The notes under the pieces: generated by a model
Seen by the model: the letters and a program-made list of their open reading frames with translations, nothing else
The model's database searches: none
What the model was told of the DNA's origin: nothing
Assembly (NCBI GenBank): GCA_027625915.1
Contig: JANTQA010000060.1
Location: 5,580,001-5,644,000, forward strand
Source: Anaeramoeba flamelloides
Lineage: Eukaryota; Metamonada; Anaeramoebidae
Direction of reading: 5' to 3'
Length of the DNA stretch: 64,000 nt
Part shown: in pieces, positions 42,773 to 56,040 of the stretch
Position numbering within the stretch: position 1 is the stretch's first letter
Layout: every line of letters starts with the position of its first letter
Made by a program: the position numbers and the translations under genes

Positions 42773-45700
42773 ATTGAGAATAAATTTTCAATTTAAGAAA
42801 TTAATTTTTACCTCCATTAAAAATAAATATATTTTTTAATTCTTTTTTAAATTGTTATTAAAAGTATCCTGTTTAATTTAACTTTTTTAGATTATATCCT
42901 TTAATGAAGGTATATCATGGAAATTTATTTTGAATTTTTTGTTTAATTTTGAAGAGAATTTTTCCAATTAAAATTCATTTATTTTCTCAAAAGTTCATAA
43001 ATATGTTAGTTACTATAATATTATTTTCAGAATTAATAATTGCCCTAATAATTTATAATAATTGATGAGTAAGTAAAAACAATAAAATTAAGAATCATTT
43101 AAATAATGGAATTTTTTCTATTTTTTTCACTTTTAATTTTTATGGTTAATACTTTTAGAACCTACAAATTAAGTAAAATAGACAATTTTTTTTATTCGAA
43201 TCTATTCCTTTTTAAACAGTCTGGATTCTCCCTCTTCAATATTTTGACAAATGAATTTTTGTACTAAAAGATTTAATTTTAAATTTCAGTTTTTTTGTTA
43301 CAATTGATCATTTTTTTCCCAGATCCAAAATTTTTTAACCCATTATTGATTGTTTTATTTATTTTGGGGGGGAATAACTTCCGATTTCTATGAAATGGAG
43401 AAAAAAAAAAAAATATAATAAAAAAAAAAATTGTTTAAACTAAAAAAGGGGTCGGGGTAGTTTTCAAATCTGATGTTTTTTAAACAAATAGAAAAGTCAT
43501 ACAGAAATCTTGTAACCTAGTGAAAAATATTCATTTTTTGTATTTACTTAATTAATATTTATTTAAGAATAGAAATGATCGAGTTTTTGGATATCAAAAA
43601 AAAAAAATAAAATAAGGAGTCAGTATTACATTTGTTGAGTGAATTTAATAAAAAAAAAAAAAAAATCAATAAAGAAAATAATTAAAGAGTGGTAATAGAT
43701 ATTTATAAATTTTTTGAGTCAGCCAAATTTCAAAATTAGAGGTAAACTTTTTTATTATTTTTTTTTCTCTTTTTTCATTTGTCTTTCAAAAAATATAATG
43801 ATTAAACAACCTTTTTATTTATTGATATATATTTGTTCTTGTTTCTAAAAAATTTAGTAATATACCTTATTATTCAAAAAAAAAAACACAATTAAACTAA
43901 TTTTTTTACTGATGAAAAATCTGCCACTATTTTTGAAATTAAGCTTATATTCATTATTAATTTATTTGTCATTCATTTAAAAAATTCATAAAAAAGGGAA
44001 TAATTATAAAATTTTTACTTAATTGTTATTCAGGGGGGGGGGGTGAAAGTGGTGATTTTGCAATCCGTGGTATTTTATTACTTTAATTGTAGAAAATTGA
44101 AAGTTTCTGGTAGATTTAAATATATATTTGAAAAATTTTTGCTTAATTTTCTATTTTGTAAATTTTTTTACCTCAGTTTTCAAAAAAGTATTATATTGGT
44201 TCAAATGCAAAAAAAAAACTTTTGTAAAATTATTAGATCTTATAATTTTCTTTTTTAAGAGTGGTTTTAAAAGTTGAGTAACAAGATGTACAAAAAGGGA
44301 AATTGAACTTTAATTGTTTTCAAATATTTGGAAATTTAGCAGTTTTGAATTTATTAATAACAAATATTTATTAAAATTTGTTTGAAACCCAATTTTAACC
44401 ATTATAGTTGAGTGTAAATTTTACATCTCAAAACAAGGGACACAAGTCTTATTAGTCTCTTAATGATTTTTTTTTTCAAAATCTTTAACAAATTTCTCGA
44501 ACCAACCACCAAAACCCACAATAGTTTACATGATGCTACTCAAATATACTTTAGTTTATATGCTCTAATGAGTTTTTGAATACCCACGGTCAATATATTT
44601 CAATAGAATTGACAAATTTAAAAAATTTTGAAATTTGGCTAAATTTGTCAAGTAATCATCTTCCTTGAAAAATGGGGTCAGGGAATATTTTCTTGTTATG
44701 AATTTTTTTCAATACTAATAATAACAACCTTGCCCTCCTATTGGATTCCTAATTTCACAGTGTATCAAAATTTTAGAGACAAAAAGGTCACAAATAAATT
44801 AATAGAGACCACAAATAACTTTCGACTGGCTTGAAAACACTCTTTGTCAGCAAAATAAGGAAAAAGAAGTGATAGTTTTTTCCATTTGATTCTTCGAATA
44901 TCAGTAACTAGGTGATCAGTATTTCTGGCAAACAAAGTCCGAGAAACTTGAATTTTCAACTTTTGTGATTAATTAAAAGATTTCGAGAAATTCTCAATTT
45001 TTATTTGGAAAAGGAATGGGTAATTAAGAAAATGAAGTGATTCTTGACTAACAGAAATAATTCAAAGTTGTACAAGAAAAAACCAGTAGCTATTTTAAGA
45101 ATGGTTTTTTTAAATTTGTCATGTTATTGTAGTTTTACGACTAAAGACAACAGCCGTTGTAAATTTAGAATAATCGAAAAAAAATATAAAAATGTTTAGT
45201 TTTGCTACAAAAGAGTTTTCTTGATTACCTCCAAACCACTCTGTTTCAAAAAAATTCACTTTTTTCATCAAAAAGATACACAAATGTTCTTAAGAAAAAT
45301 TCGTGTAAAACACTACTGAGATTTTCCAAAGAACAATTGAAAATTTTTATTCCAAGCTGTTTCTATATTATACATTATTATTTATTGGAACATCCACCCT
45401 GAGATGAATTGAGTCAATTGGAAATGATTATTCAAGTGATTTAATTACGTTTCCTTCTTGCACTTTTTGATAAATAATAATTTTATTATTGTGAACAAAA
45501 TTGAACTGTTTTGCAAATTTTGCTCCACATTTTTAAGATTTCAAAAGCAGGTTCTCAACTTTACAAGTTTTTGTTTTTGTTGAGAAAAATTTCAACTTTT
45601 CCGAAATAAAAAATACGAGTTTATTTGCAAATACTTTAATCTCAAAACAATGAAGGAAATAAAAGGATAAAGCATTTAAAGTTCTCCAATCTTTCCAAAT

Positions 45701-45828
45701 TTTGACTTTTTCTACGAAATAACGTCTCAGAACATTTTTTTTTATTTTTTGTTTTTACTTTTCAACAATCCCAAAGCATTTTAGTCACACTTTTTAGAAT
45801 TTTATTTCGAAATATTTTCACTGTTTAT
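42773..45828. other. 3 kb intergenic region
   Basis: Lies between the TMEM181 stop and the winged-helix gene start, both plus strand. No supported exon. It contains an 11-G run (44033-44043), a family-B MITE (44757-44905) and A/T-rich filler. Short frames at 44043-44258, 44765-44959 and 45202-45402 lack domains; the second is the MITE itself. Confidence 0.6.
44757..44905 (-). mobile_element. MITE family B, copy B3
   Basis: Reverse-oriented match to 46545-46660. Shared on the complement are ACTTCTTTTTCCTTATTTT, AGAGTGTTTTCAA and TCTATTAATTTATTTGTGAC. One end is degraded. Confidence 0.65.
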
Positions 45829-48800
45829 ATGAATAAAGAATTTTACACACTACTTTGGGAGTTTGGAGAGTATTTGTATTCAAAAGTTTCAGCAAATGAG
45901 GATTTCAATTTTCAAACAATTACAACATCTTTCCGAACAGAAAAACTACAGCCAAACCAGCAGAATAGCGAAACAATTCAAAGGCACCTGACCAAAATCC
46001 AATACACTTTGTTACAAAACGGTGTCTTATTATTCCCAATCCAAAAAACTCAATCAAACAACTCAATTTTGAACCAACAATTCTTTCTAAGTTATGTGTG
46101 GGTGCAAGTGTTTGCATTGAAGAGCCTCCCCTTAAGCCTTTTTAAAAAGAGACAAGGTTGGGTCGACTTATCAGATATCAAATCTCAAGTCTTCAATCCT
46201 CGTGGATCAAATTGTCCAATTGAAAATTCAAGATCTTTTAAAACAATTGGAGTTCTTGGCTTCCAGTTGATGAAGCTTTTACAAAAACGTAAGTTCTTTC
46301 GCATTTTTACCGGACAAGAAAACAAACAAAAAAAGAGAATTTTGCTGAATATTCAAAATTTTTTTTTGAAATTCTTTTTACTTTTCAAAGCTTTGAGAAA
46401 AATAATTTTTATGTTTCGAGTCAAACAACAGAAAATTTTGTCTTAAAAAAACACACGACACAAAAAAACAGAATCCCAACAAGTATCTTTTAAACTTTTT
46501 ATCAAAATGAATTTCTCAAATTTGTATCCTGTTAATTGAATAATAAATGGGAAAAAATTTTCACTTCATTTTCCAGAATTTTCCTTATTTTTCTTTTATA
46601 AAGAGAGTTTTCAATGCAGTAGATTGGGATTTATGGGCTCTATTAATTTATTTGTGACTGGTGTTTGAAAAAGAAAATTGAAAATGAAGTGAAAAATTGT
46701 TCTGTTTTACTCGACAAATCACAAGGCTATTAGTTGCAAAATAAAAAGATCAAAATTTTCATTTGGTTTTCCAAAATAATCACATTCCAAGAATTATGAT
46801 CAAACCACCAAAGCCCCCCAATTCTATAAGAGAAAAATCATAATTTAAGGTTCTTTATCAAATTAAAAAAATTGATATGGATCATGATTTTTAAAATCTT
46901 TTTATTTTGCAACTAATGGTATTTCTAATTTTAAACCACCAACTTTTTATATCTAAAAAACCACCTTTCTTAAGCCACTTTAAAAAAAATAGAGCTTTTC
47001 AACTTTTTGAAAATGTCTTTTATATTTTCAACAAATTACCGTTTCCAAAATAACCAGTACATATTTTAAATTGGCAAACCCTGGTTGCAAATTAAAATAC
47101 TTGTTTCTTTTTCCTAGATAGCTTACACACTAAATGATCCAAGAAAATGAGAACAAAGAATAACTAAATATGGTATTGATTTCTTAAAGTCATACAATTC
47201 AAAGAAATTCTAAAAAAGAAAACTAACAAATGTGATATTTTCCTCAAAAAAATAGAGTATTTTTTTTCAGGAAATTTTAATCATCAAAAAAACTAAAAAA
47301 ATTCAAAAAAAATGTGAAAATTTTTAAAAACATTTCATTTCCTTGTTTGTTGCTAATTTAAAATTTACTCAAAACATCAAGGGTTTTACTTTCGAAATTG
47401 ATTTGAACTTGTGTATACCCGTGGATACTGGATTAGATGTTGTATTGGAACAAGAGAAAAAAAAAAGAACTAATTTAATGCTTTTAGCACATGTATTTTT
47501 GACTAATGTTGTAACTACTAATTTAAGATGAATAACTATTTGAATTGGAAAAATTAACTTTATTTATGATCTCCAGAAGATAGGGATTTAAAAAAAAACA
47601 GAAAAGAAAAGAAAAACATATTGAATATTTTTTTTTGAAAGAAAAATTGTAATTGGTATTTGAATTGTGTCTGAAACTAAAAGTTTCAACCAACCTAAAC
47701 CCGTTCCCAGTCAAAGAGTTCCAGTTTTATTGAAGAAATAAAACAAATTGTATGAGTTTTAGCAAGTATTGTTCTCAAAATAAATTTCCAATTTTTAAAT
47801 CTAATCATTTTTTTTCCTTTTAGCCAAATTTTTTGCTTTTGTTTTTCTTTTTGAACCAAATTATTTTTTTTTTTTTGTTGTTTTTTTCTTTCTTTTCTGA
47901 TTTAAAAAAAATCAATTCGAAAAAAAATATGTTAGAAACTCCAAATTAACATTAAAAAAAGTAAAAAGATATGATTTCTTTTATAATTCAGACAGTTACT
48001 ATTTTAAAAATCTTCTTACGAATAATTTTATTTTTCTTAAAAGAACTTGAGAAATTTGCAAAAAAAGTCCCAATGAAATCCGAAAAAATTTTTTTATATT
48101 TTATTTTTTTGGAAAATTTATAGATTGTTAAGGGGTTTTCTTTCATGAATATCAACTCTAATCTGAAGTTTATTATTTCTCTTATTTCTAAACAATCTTA
48201 TATTAGTTGATTCTTAAAAAAAAATCGAATTTTTCATTTTTAGCTGAGGTACTTGTGAGTGAAAGGGGGTTTAGTTTAAATTTTAATATGCTTCTTTTCT
48301 TAGCATCACATTTAAAAATCAAAGGAAAGAAACACATTCTTAATTTATTGGGGGGTACTCATACAGAGGGGTTAATTTGATTTAAGGTAGATTAACCGAG
48401 TAAAATTATTTACCTCATCAAAGTAGAAAATTTTTTATAGTGTAGATCTTAATTGCATAAAATTTCACTTTATTTTATTTTATTTTATTTTTCGTATATG
48501 TCTTTCACTACAATTTAGGTATTTTTTATTTTTTTCTAATTTTCAGCCCACAACACTGAAAACAATTTTAACTCTTATTTGAATATTAAAAATTGAATGA
48601 GAATTGTTTATCAATTAACTAAACCAGAAAAAAATATTTAAGAAAATAAAATGAATCTTTTTTTAATTTGGGGACAGTAAATTAAAATATATTAATTTGA
48701 AATTGAATTAAGAGTACAAATATAAAATTGAATTTATCTTAGTAAACAATCAAGCTAGCAACCCCCCCCCCCCCTTTTTTTTTTTTGATCATCAGAGAAG

Positions 48801-51800
48801 TATTCAAAATAGATTTGTATTGAAAAACGAAATGCCTTGAAATACCAAAATTTTTAAAAAACATAAAATGGTATCTATTTTGTTTTAAATTTTTGAAAAA
48901 ATATTAAAAAATTCAAATTCTCAAGGATTAAAACGTTATTTAATTCCAAGTGAAACCGTGAAAATCTATTTAAATACTTGTTTTGAAGCAATTTTCTTTA
49001 AAAAATTAAATCTTTGGCGCCATTGGGGATTTCTGTACCCATTTTCATTAATGTTATTAACTTTTTGATATGATTTGTTTCCAAGTTAATTTAAAAAACC
49101 ACAAATACACTCTGTAAAAGAAAACCATTTCTAACTTGGATGTTTGATAATAATTATATTTTATCTTTTTTTTTTTTGATAAAAGAAAATAACAAATAAG
49201 ACAAAGTTCATTCCCAATGCAGAGAAAGAATAATTTAATTTCCATTTAGGATTTAATTTTTGTTTTGGTGGTTGGTGTTCAACCCAGTACAGAAAAAAAG
49301 GAGTTGTATTTTTTCAAGAAAAAAATTCAAATGAAATTGTTTACAAAAAAATAAAATGGTTTTATTTATTTGAAGTTCTGAAAAAACAAGCTATTTTCAC
49401 CCCCCTTGTTGACTGATCTTTTAAATTATTTTGATTTTAGTAACTAAAAAATAATAAAAAGTTGAAATTTTTTTGATATTTTTCAATTTATCAGTAAAGA
49501 TTTTCGTGGTTTAATTAACACAAACTGGTGAATCGATAGTTGAATTAAACTGCACGTTCATTGAATTTAGGTGTTTATATCCATTAAAACAAAATTTTCA
49601 AAAAAGCACATTACCTCCGTATCCCAAGACAAATAATAACAAAAAAAAAAAGTTTGAAACATACTTTTGAAAATATTTAATTACTTAAAAATTCTTATTT
49701 TAACAGAATTAAAACAATTAATTAAAATAAAATTTAATTAATAATGTTAAGTATTATAAATTTTTATCAAGATTTTTATATTACTTTAAATTTCAAAAAG
49801 ATTAAAAAACATTTAATCACAACTTCAAATAAAGACTAAATAATTATGGATTCCAAACATTAAATCTAACTCTATACTATCCAAGTTTTTTTTTCTTCCT
49901 CCTTTTCCTCTTCCCCCCCTTTTCATATTTTTTAGATTGATAAAAGATAGAAAAATTTAAAAATAAAATATTTTTTTTTTTTGAATAAATTTAATTTGAT
50001 AAAGATAAAAATAAAACCCCACAAATTAATTTAAATTGAGGATATGCTTATGAAAATCGTCAATTTTCAGAAAACTAATCTAACGAATAAAAAGTTTTTT
50101 TTTTTTTTTTTTTGGCTTATAAACTTTGAATGAAATTGAAAAAAAATCTCACTCAATTTCAAGAGTGAATCACAAAAACTCAATTCTTAAAAGAATACAC
50201 CCATCCCCAAATTCGAAAATATCTTTAAATTCAATTTAGTAATTATGGTATACATGCGACTAATTTAGTGTTGATCTCTTCAAATAAAAATAAAAAAAAA
50301 TAATTTTTTATAATCAGAGAAAATTTCAACTACTCTTTTTCAAGAATTAATTTTTGATAGGGTATTTTCAAAAAAGTGTTGCATTTTTTTTTTTTTTTAA
50401 TTTTTCAAATAATATTTACTTTGTAAATTGTCTTATTTACAAATTATTAATAAAAAATCAAGAGGAATATTAATACTGATTAAACCAGTACCTATTTCTG
50501 TGTATTTTAAAATATATTGACCAAAATTATTCGACAAAATAAAAAAAAATAAAAAACAATTTTTTTGAACAAAACAATTTATAACTAAATTCCATAAAAA
50601 ATAAGTAACATGTAAACTAACCAAACGAATTCTTAAACAATAAAATATAGTGAATAAAATTTCCCCTCTCTTATAAAATTTATCAAAATTTAACCTCTTC
50701 GGAAAAACTTTTTACAATGATTAAAAATAAAAAAAACCACCACCAATTTTCACACTTTTTAAATATTATCAAAAATTGATATTAGAACCTTTGGTATCTT
50801 TTAAATTAAAGATATGGCTTATAAATAAACAAATTGTATTATTATCAAGAATGAATAAATCGATAAAGAAATAACAATTTTAGATCTTTAAATAGCTTGA
50901 TTTAGAATTGTGTTTAATAAAGATATTTTAAAATAAATCCGTCCTCTTTTTAGGAAATAGCTTAATTTAAGAATAATAAATAAACGAATGATTTTCCTTA
51001 TTTTTTAAACCAATAATACCCCATTCTTAACACTTATACATTTTTTCAAACAATTATACATTTTTATTAAAACCTATTAAAAATACAATAGAGCCACTAA
51101 CCAAAGGAGATCTAGCAAAATTAACTGGATTTTCTAAACAACGTGTTTGTACCGTAACATCAATTTATAAATTGTTAAATTTAATTATTGAAGAACCAAA
51201 TAATAATCTATATCATTGGAATCCCGAGCAAGCGTTAATTATTCCAGATTTTCAATTTTATTTGAAAGATTTGATCCAAGCAAGAAATTTAAGAAGAAAT
51301 TTAGCAAAAAAGGTTTTAAAGTTAACAACAAAGTTAGAAAGCAGAATAAAAAACAAATCTAATAATGTTAACAAATATTTAAAATTATTTAAATCTATTC
51401 GAAGAAATGTAAAATATTCAGCAATTGGTTTTAACAGAGAATACAATATTCAAGAAATTAACAAAGAAGTTATTTTAAAGCAATTATCAACCAAACTCCA
51501 AAAATTAGAATCTCTTCGAAAAATTAGACAAAAAAAAATTAATGACAAATGGGTAAATAAGAATTATAACTACAGAACCAAATCGAAAAAAAGTAAAAAA
51601 CATAAACCAATTAATTTTGAAAATCTTAAAATTAAAAAAAAATCAAAAACAAAATATTATAAAAAAAACAAAATTAAAAAAATTAATAAAAAAAAAAAAA
51701 AGAAATATACTCAAACTAAAAAAAGAACTAATAAAAAAAAAACTTATTTAAAATTAAAACAATCCGATTATTCTATTACCAAGAAAAAAATTAATAAACC

Positions 51801-51886
51801 AAAATCAATTTCACACTCTTTTTCAAAACCAAAACAAAAACTAATAATGAATGATATTTTTAATACAAATAATAATAATAATACAA

Positions 51887-51919
<33 letters not shown>

Positions 51920-52671
51920 TTAGTGTGAAACATTATAATTATAAACAGGAAGAAAAAAACCAATATCCAATAATACAATCACTTGTAAACCCAGTTTATA
52001 GCTCTACAAATGAACGAAACAACCAACAAACACACATTATAAACGATGGATTCAACGACCTTAAAAGAACAGAAAAATCGATTAAAGCTGGAAACCAACT
52101 CCAAAGTATTCACAATAACATCCATAATGAAGATCATAATAATGAGTTTGATAATCATTATCAAAATACTAATTACAATGCGACACACAATGAAATAAAA
52201 TATAATATATTAAACGAAAATTATGAAAAAAATGAAAATATTGGTTTAAAACCAGAAATAAGTATCTCGATTATTGAAACCGATAACGATTTTGATAACC
52301 AAAATTATTTGTCTGCATCCTTATTATTGCCAGATATTCCTTTATCCCCAAATAACAATGATCTCCCAGAATTGCTTTCACCAATCATCCAAACTGATAA
52401 CGATAATGATTTTTCTCAAAATTCACCTCTTTTCTTTTCAGTAAACCACGATCCAGAATTTTCACTCCCCCAATTTAATACAACTAACAACCCTCAGCAC
52501 TTTGAAAAGAGCAATCATAAACCACAATTAGAAAAGATAGATCCATACCTTGATGACAACATAAACACAAACCTCAACCCCAATCTTAACCAATTACATA
52601 TTTTAAATGATAACGATTATGATTTTTCCATCAATTCCCCCTTAAATAGAACACTTGGCGATAAAATGTAA
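45829..52671 (+). CDS. Winged-helix (E2F/DP-like) nuclear protein
   Basis: Two exons, 45829-46288 and 51092-52671 (2040 nt, 679 aa), with a 4.8 kb intron. The donor is a consensus GTAAGT and the acceptor ACAATAG. The phase-1 join creates a Gln codon and completes one continuous fold. Residues ~134-200 resemble the E2F/DP DNA-binding wing: SRSFKTIGVLGFQLMKLLQK (helix 1), LTKGDLAKLTGFSKQRVC (helices 2-3), TVTSIYKLLNLI, then LYHWN matching the family's IxWxG strand. The E2F recognition motif RRxYDITNVLE is here QRVCTVTSIYK, so DNA specificity, if any, would differ. A helical segment (~205-245), a Lys-rich nuclear-signal-like stretch and a poly-Asn run follow. The C terminus is acidic Asn/Asp/Pro-rich, as in activation regions. 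The E2F link is tentative; another winged-helix class is possible. Confidence 0.6.
46530..46715 (+). mobile_element. MITE family B, copy B4
   Basis: Starts GTTAATTGAATAATAAATGG with TTTTCACTTCATTTTCC and closes with GAAAATTGAAAATGAAGTGA. It sits 240 bp into the intron of the winged-helix gene. Confidence 0.7.
46733..46925. mobile_element. Short foldback MITE (family I)
   Basis: The two ends are inverted copies: CTATTAGTTGCAAAATAAAA at the left and TTTTATTTTGCAACTAATGG at the right. A second nested palindrome (AATTATGATCAAACC ... AAATCATAATT) lies inside. About 190 bp, non-coding, in the winged-helix gene intron. Confidence 0.65.
48762..48786. repeat. Poly-C/poly-T run
   Basis: Thirteen C followed by twelve T. 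Long G or C homopolymers are rare in this AT-rich sequence; the only comparable run is 11 G at 44033-44043. Length may be unreliable in the assembly. Confidence 0.9.
50350..50960 (+). repeat. Dispersed repeat H, copy 2
   Basis: Same-orientation match to 31100-31700 across about 600 bp. It lies at the 3' end of the winged-helix gene's intron, ending about 130 bp before exon 2. A short minus-strand frame (50433-50624) is a by-product. Confidence 0.5.
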
Positions 52672-53064
52672 TTTCACCAACTAAATTTAAACGAAATAAA
52701 AATAACAATTTAAATAATAATAAAAAAAATTACAATGCTTATTAATAATAGAGATTTATGAGATTGTAATCCGCTTTTTATTATTCTTATTCTTATTTTT
52801 AATTTTAACGGTCATCTAATATTTTTATCACCAAGATTAACCTTAGATTTTATTCCTTTTATTTATTATTATTATTTTTTTTTTCAAATATTATTAATAA
52901 AATCATACAACACACACTTTAAAAAAATAAATATTTTTTTTATTATATAGAACGAGATTTTTTTTTTTTATCAAAAAACATAAATAAAATAAAAAATTAG
53001 TAATTTTTTTTAAAAAATTAATTTGAAATCATTTTTTTTTACCTTTTCTCTTTTCTGATATCAA

Positions 53065-53142
53065 ATGCCGGGAATCGTAGAGCCCATTAATGAAACAAAA
53101 ATCATCGAAATGGATTTTTTTTATACAATGTGTAGGAGATAA
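53065..53142 (+). CDS. Possible 25-residue micro-ORF
   Basis: ATG CCG GGA ATC GTA GAG CCC opens a frame reading MPGIVEPINETKIIEMDFFY and TMCRR, then TAA. GC content is well above its flanks, and the codons look coding. It may be a first exon (a GTAGGA donor overlaps its end at 53132), a relic, or chance. No downstream exon was found. Confidence 0.2.
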   Translation: MPGIVEPINETKIIEMDFFYTMCRR

Positions 53143-55449
53143 TAATTATTATTATTACAATTTTTAAATGATTTTTTAAGATGAATTTTCCTTATAATGG
53201 TAAATAATTTATTATAATTAGTGAAATGATTTCAAATTTAACCGCCAATTTAATATTGGTTTAATAATTCTTTACATATAAATATAATTTATCTAGATAA
53301 ATATTATAAAAATATTTTATTCTTTAATTTTAAAGGAAAAAATATATGATATGTTTTTCAGGTCTAAATATTCTGATAATTTGGAAAAATTTTAGGTACG
53401 AAAATTTAAATTTTATAATAAAATTTCAACAAATAAGCTCTAAATTAAGGAAATAATTAGAATTTTGAATTGATTTAAGAAACAAGTGATTATTCTTCAT
53501 TTCATTCGAAAATTAGAATATTGATAAAGTAGAGAATCTTTTGATTGATTAGACTTTTTTAAAATATCTTTCTATAATTTGTTTATATTTCTTGACTTAT
53601 TATATTTTTTTTTGAGATTACATAATGATAGAAAATTATAATACAAATTGAAATGCTTTGATCTTATTTGAACTGAATTTGTTCCTATTCGATCGTCTTA
53701 TAACTTGACTGAACAAAAGCCAGAGAAGAAAGTGGAACTGAACAAAAGCATTTTAAGGAACCCAATAGTAGTAAAAGTAATGGATTTTTTGTCCAATCTT
53801 TCTAAAACTGGAACTGATTTGGGGACAAATTTGTTAAGTTAGTATCTTGTACTAGGATTTGGAGAAAGAATAAAAAAGTAAATCAAAAAAAAAAAAACAA
53901 AATAAACCAATTGAAAAAAAAGATTTTTTTAACCCAATCGATTTATGAAAAACTGTATAATAATTGAACAAGTCTCTTTAATTATGAAAAGATATTAAAT
54001 AAAATAAAGTAGAGAATTTTTTGACTAAACTTTCGGAAATTTCAAAAATCAATTATTTTTTTTAGATTAAAAAAATTTCCTTAAAAAAACTGAAAAAAAA
54101 ATATTCAATGGGTAAATAATATTGTAAAATAATTTTAAAGTATTAGAGAGAGTAGGATAATAGCCATATTCTAATTAAATATACTGCAGATATGTCATGA
54201 CCTGGGGGTAAAAAAATTTATTGTAAAATTTAACTAAGCCACTATTTGTTAATTATTTTTCAATATTTTGTCGCTTTTAAACTAATCTCAATTCAAATCC
54301 AACATTTACAATATTCTTGATTTCCCACATTAAAAAACAAATTAAAAATATAATATTGAAGAGTTGAATATCATTATTCGTTGACTATCAAATTTCCATA
54401 TTCCTAAATTAAGAAAAAAAAATGTGAATAATAGACTGATCTCCTAGTTGATAAAAAAAAATAAGGTACCATTATATTTATTTACACAAAATCTGAACAA
54501 AAAGAAATGTAAACCTTAATTAAAAGAAAATAGATTTTATATTTATACAGATATTTTCCTGTTGTGAAATGCGTTTTCTTATTCAAAAAAGAAAAAATAA
54601 ATGAATTTTGATTTTTGGAAAAATCATTTTTTTCTAAACTATCTTTTAAAAAAGTAGTTATATTATTTATATTATGAAAAAGAAGATCACCTTCAAAGAA
54701 TGTAGAAAACAAAATTATGATGTATACTGCTAATTTAAAAATAAAAAGATCAAAATTTCGATTTAAGTTTCCAAAAAAATTCAACCCGAAAATTTAAATT
54801 AATTTATAAAGACTTTATTTCAAAAAAAAAAATTAATAATTTAAGCTACTTTACTAAATAAAATATTTAGAAGGTTACAAGAGTTTTAAAAATATTTTTA
54901 AAATGTCGAATGAAGATTTTATTTCATTTTATTTTTTAACAAATAGTAATGAAAGTGCCTTATATTTTTATCCCTTAAATTGTAGCTTTAGGAAAATATT
55001 CAGATTCAAAAAAAAATATTTAGGTATAAACAAACGAATTTCATTTTTTTCTTAGTTAAATATTTATTGAAATTTTGTCCGAAAAATAAAATACAATTTT
55101 TCATTAGAGGAGTAGTATTTTTTAAAAATAAAATGAAATCTTGAAAAGATCATAAACAATTTTTTTTTGTGATTTGTGTTTCGTCTTATGGAAATGGATG
55201 AGTTAACCTCACCTAAACAATGTATTAAGTCAAGTCCCATATTGGAAATCCAAAATTCTCATGTTTCCATAATACAATCAAAAAAAGTAAACCATTATTT
55301 CTATCAACAATTAAGTTAATCCTTGAAAATATTAAAACAACTAATTCGTTTTATATTAGAAAAGTCTTGATTTTGAAATAATTTTTTAATTTTTGTTTGG
55401 ATTTTAAATGGTTAACCTTTCAATTTATATCCCAACCAATAAAAATAAT

Positions 55450-56040
55450 TCAGGTATCACTGATCTAATAAATGAATATTTTTTAGAAGCTTAACAAAAG
55501 CTTATCAATTACATTTCGATCTATTAAGTGTATTTTTTTTTTCTTTAAAGTTTAAAATTGCTGTTTTCTACTTTTCAAAAAAGAAAAAATAATTGATAAA
55601 ATAATTTTCAATTTTGTAAAAATTTTACAATAAATTGTTAGGCATAATTCACAAGAAACATTATAACAATTCAAATAATTTTAGTTAGTATAAAAAATAG
55701 ATTTTGAATTTTGAGGATACAGTTCCAAAATATATTCTTAAAAAACAATTATTCCGAAAAATGAAATTTCATCGATAAAAAAAAAACAGGATTTCTAAGT
55801 AAATTTTGGAAATAACGTAAAAAATTAAGTGATTATAACTATCCTTCTTATATTGATATAAATATCTTTCAATCCGTTAAATAAATTATTATTTTGGTTA
55901 ACCCCATGATTTTTCTCAAAAATGAAAAAAAAAAAAATTAAAGTAATATTTATTACAAGGAAGAGTGAAATAGTCTTATAATGATGAATATTACAATAAA
56001 AAACGCAAAATTCTTTTTATAATATGAAAATTAAAATTAG
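55450..56040 (+). repeat. Diverged dispersed repeat, partner of 18270-18920
   Basis: Collinear with 18270-18920 over about 600 bp, with the landmarks given for that entry. Confidence 0.45.

Noticed and set aside
47343-47531. 62-codon frame in the winged-helix gene intron (GFTFEIDLNLCIPVDTGLD)
   Set aside because: Not needed for the phase-consistent two-exon model, has no acceptor that fits, and matches no known domain. Possibly a relic.
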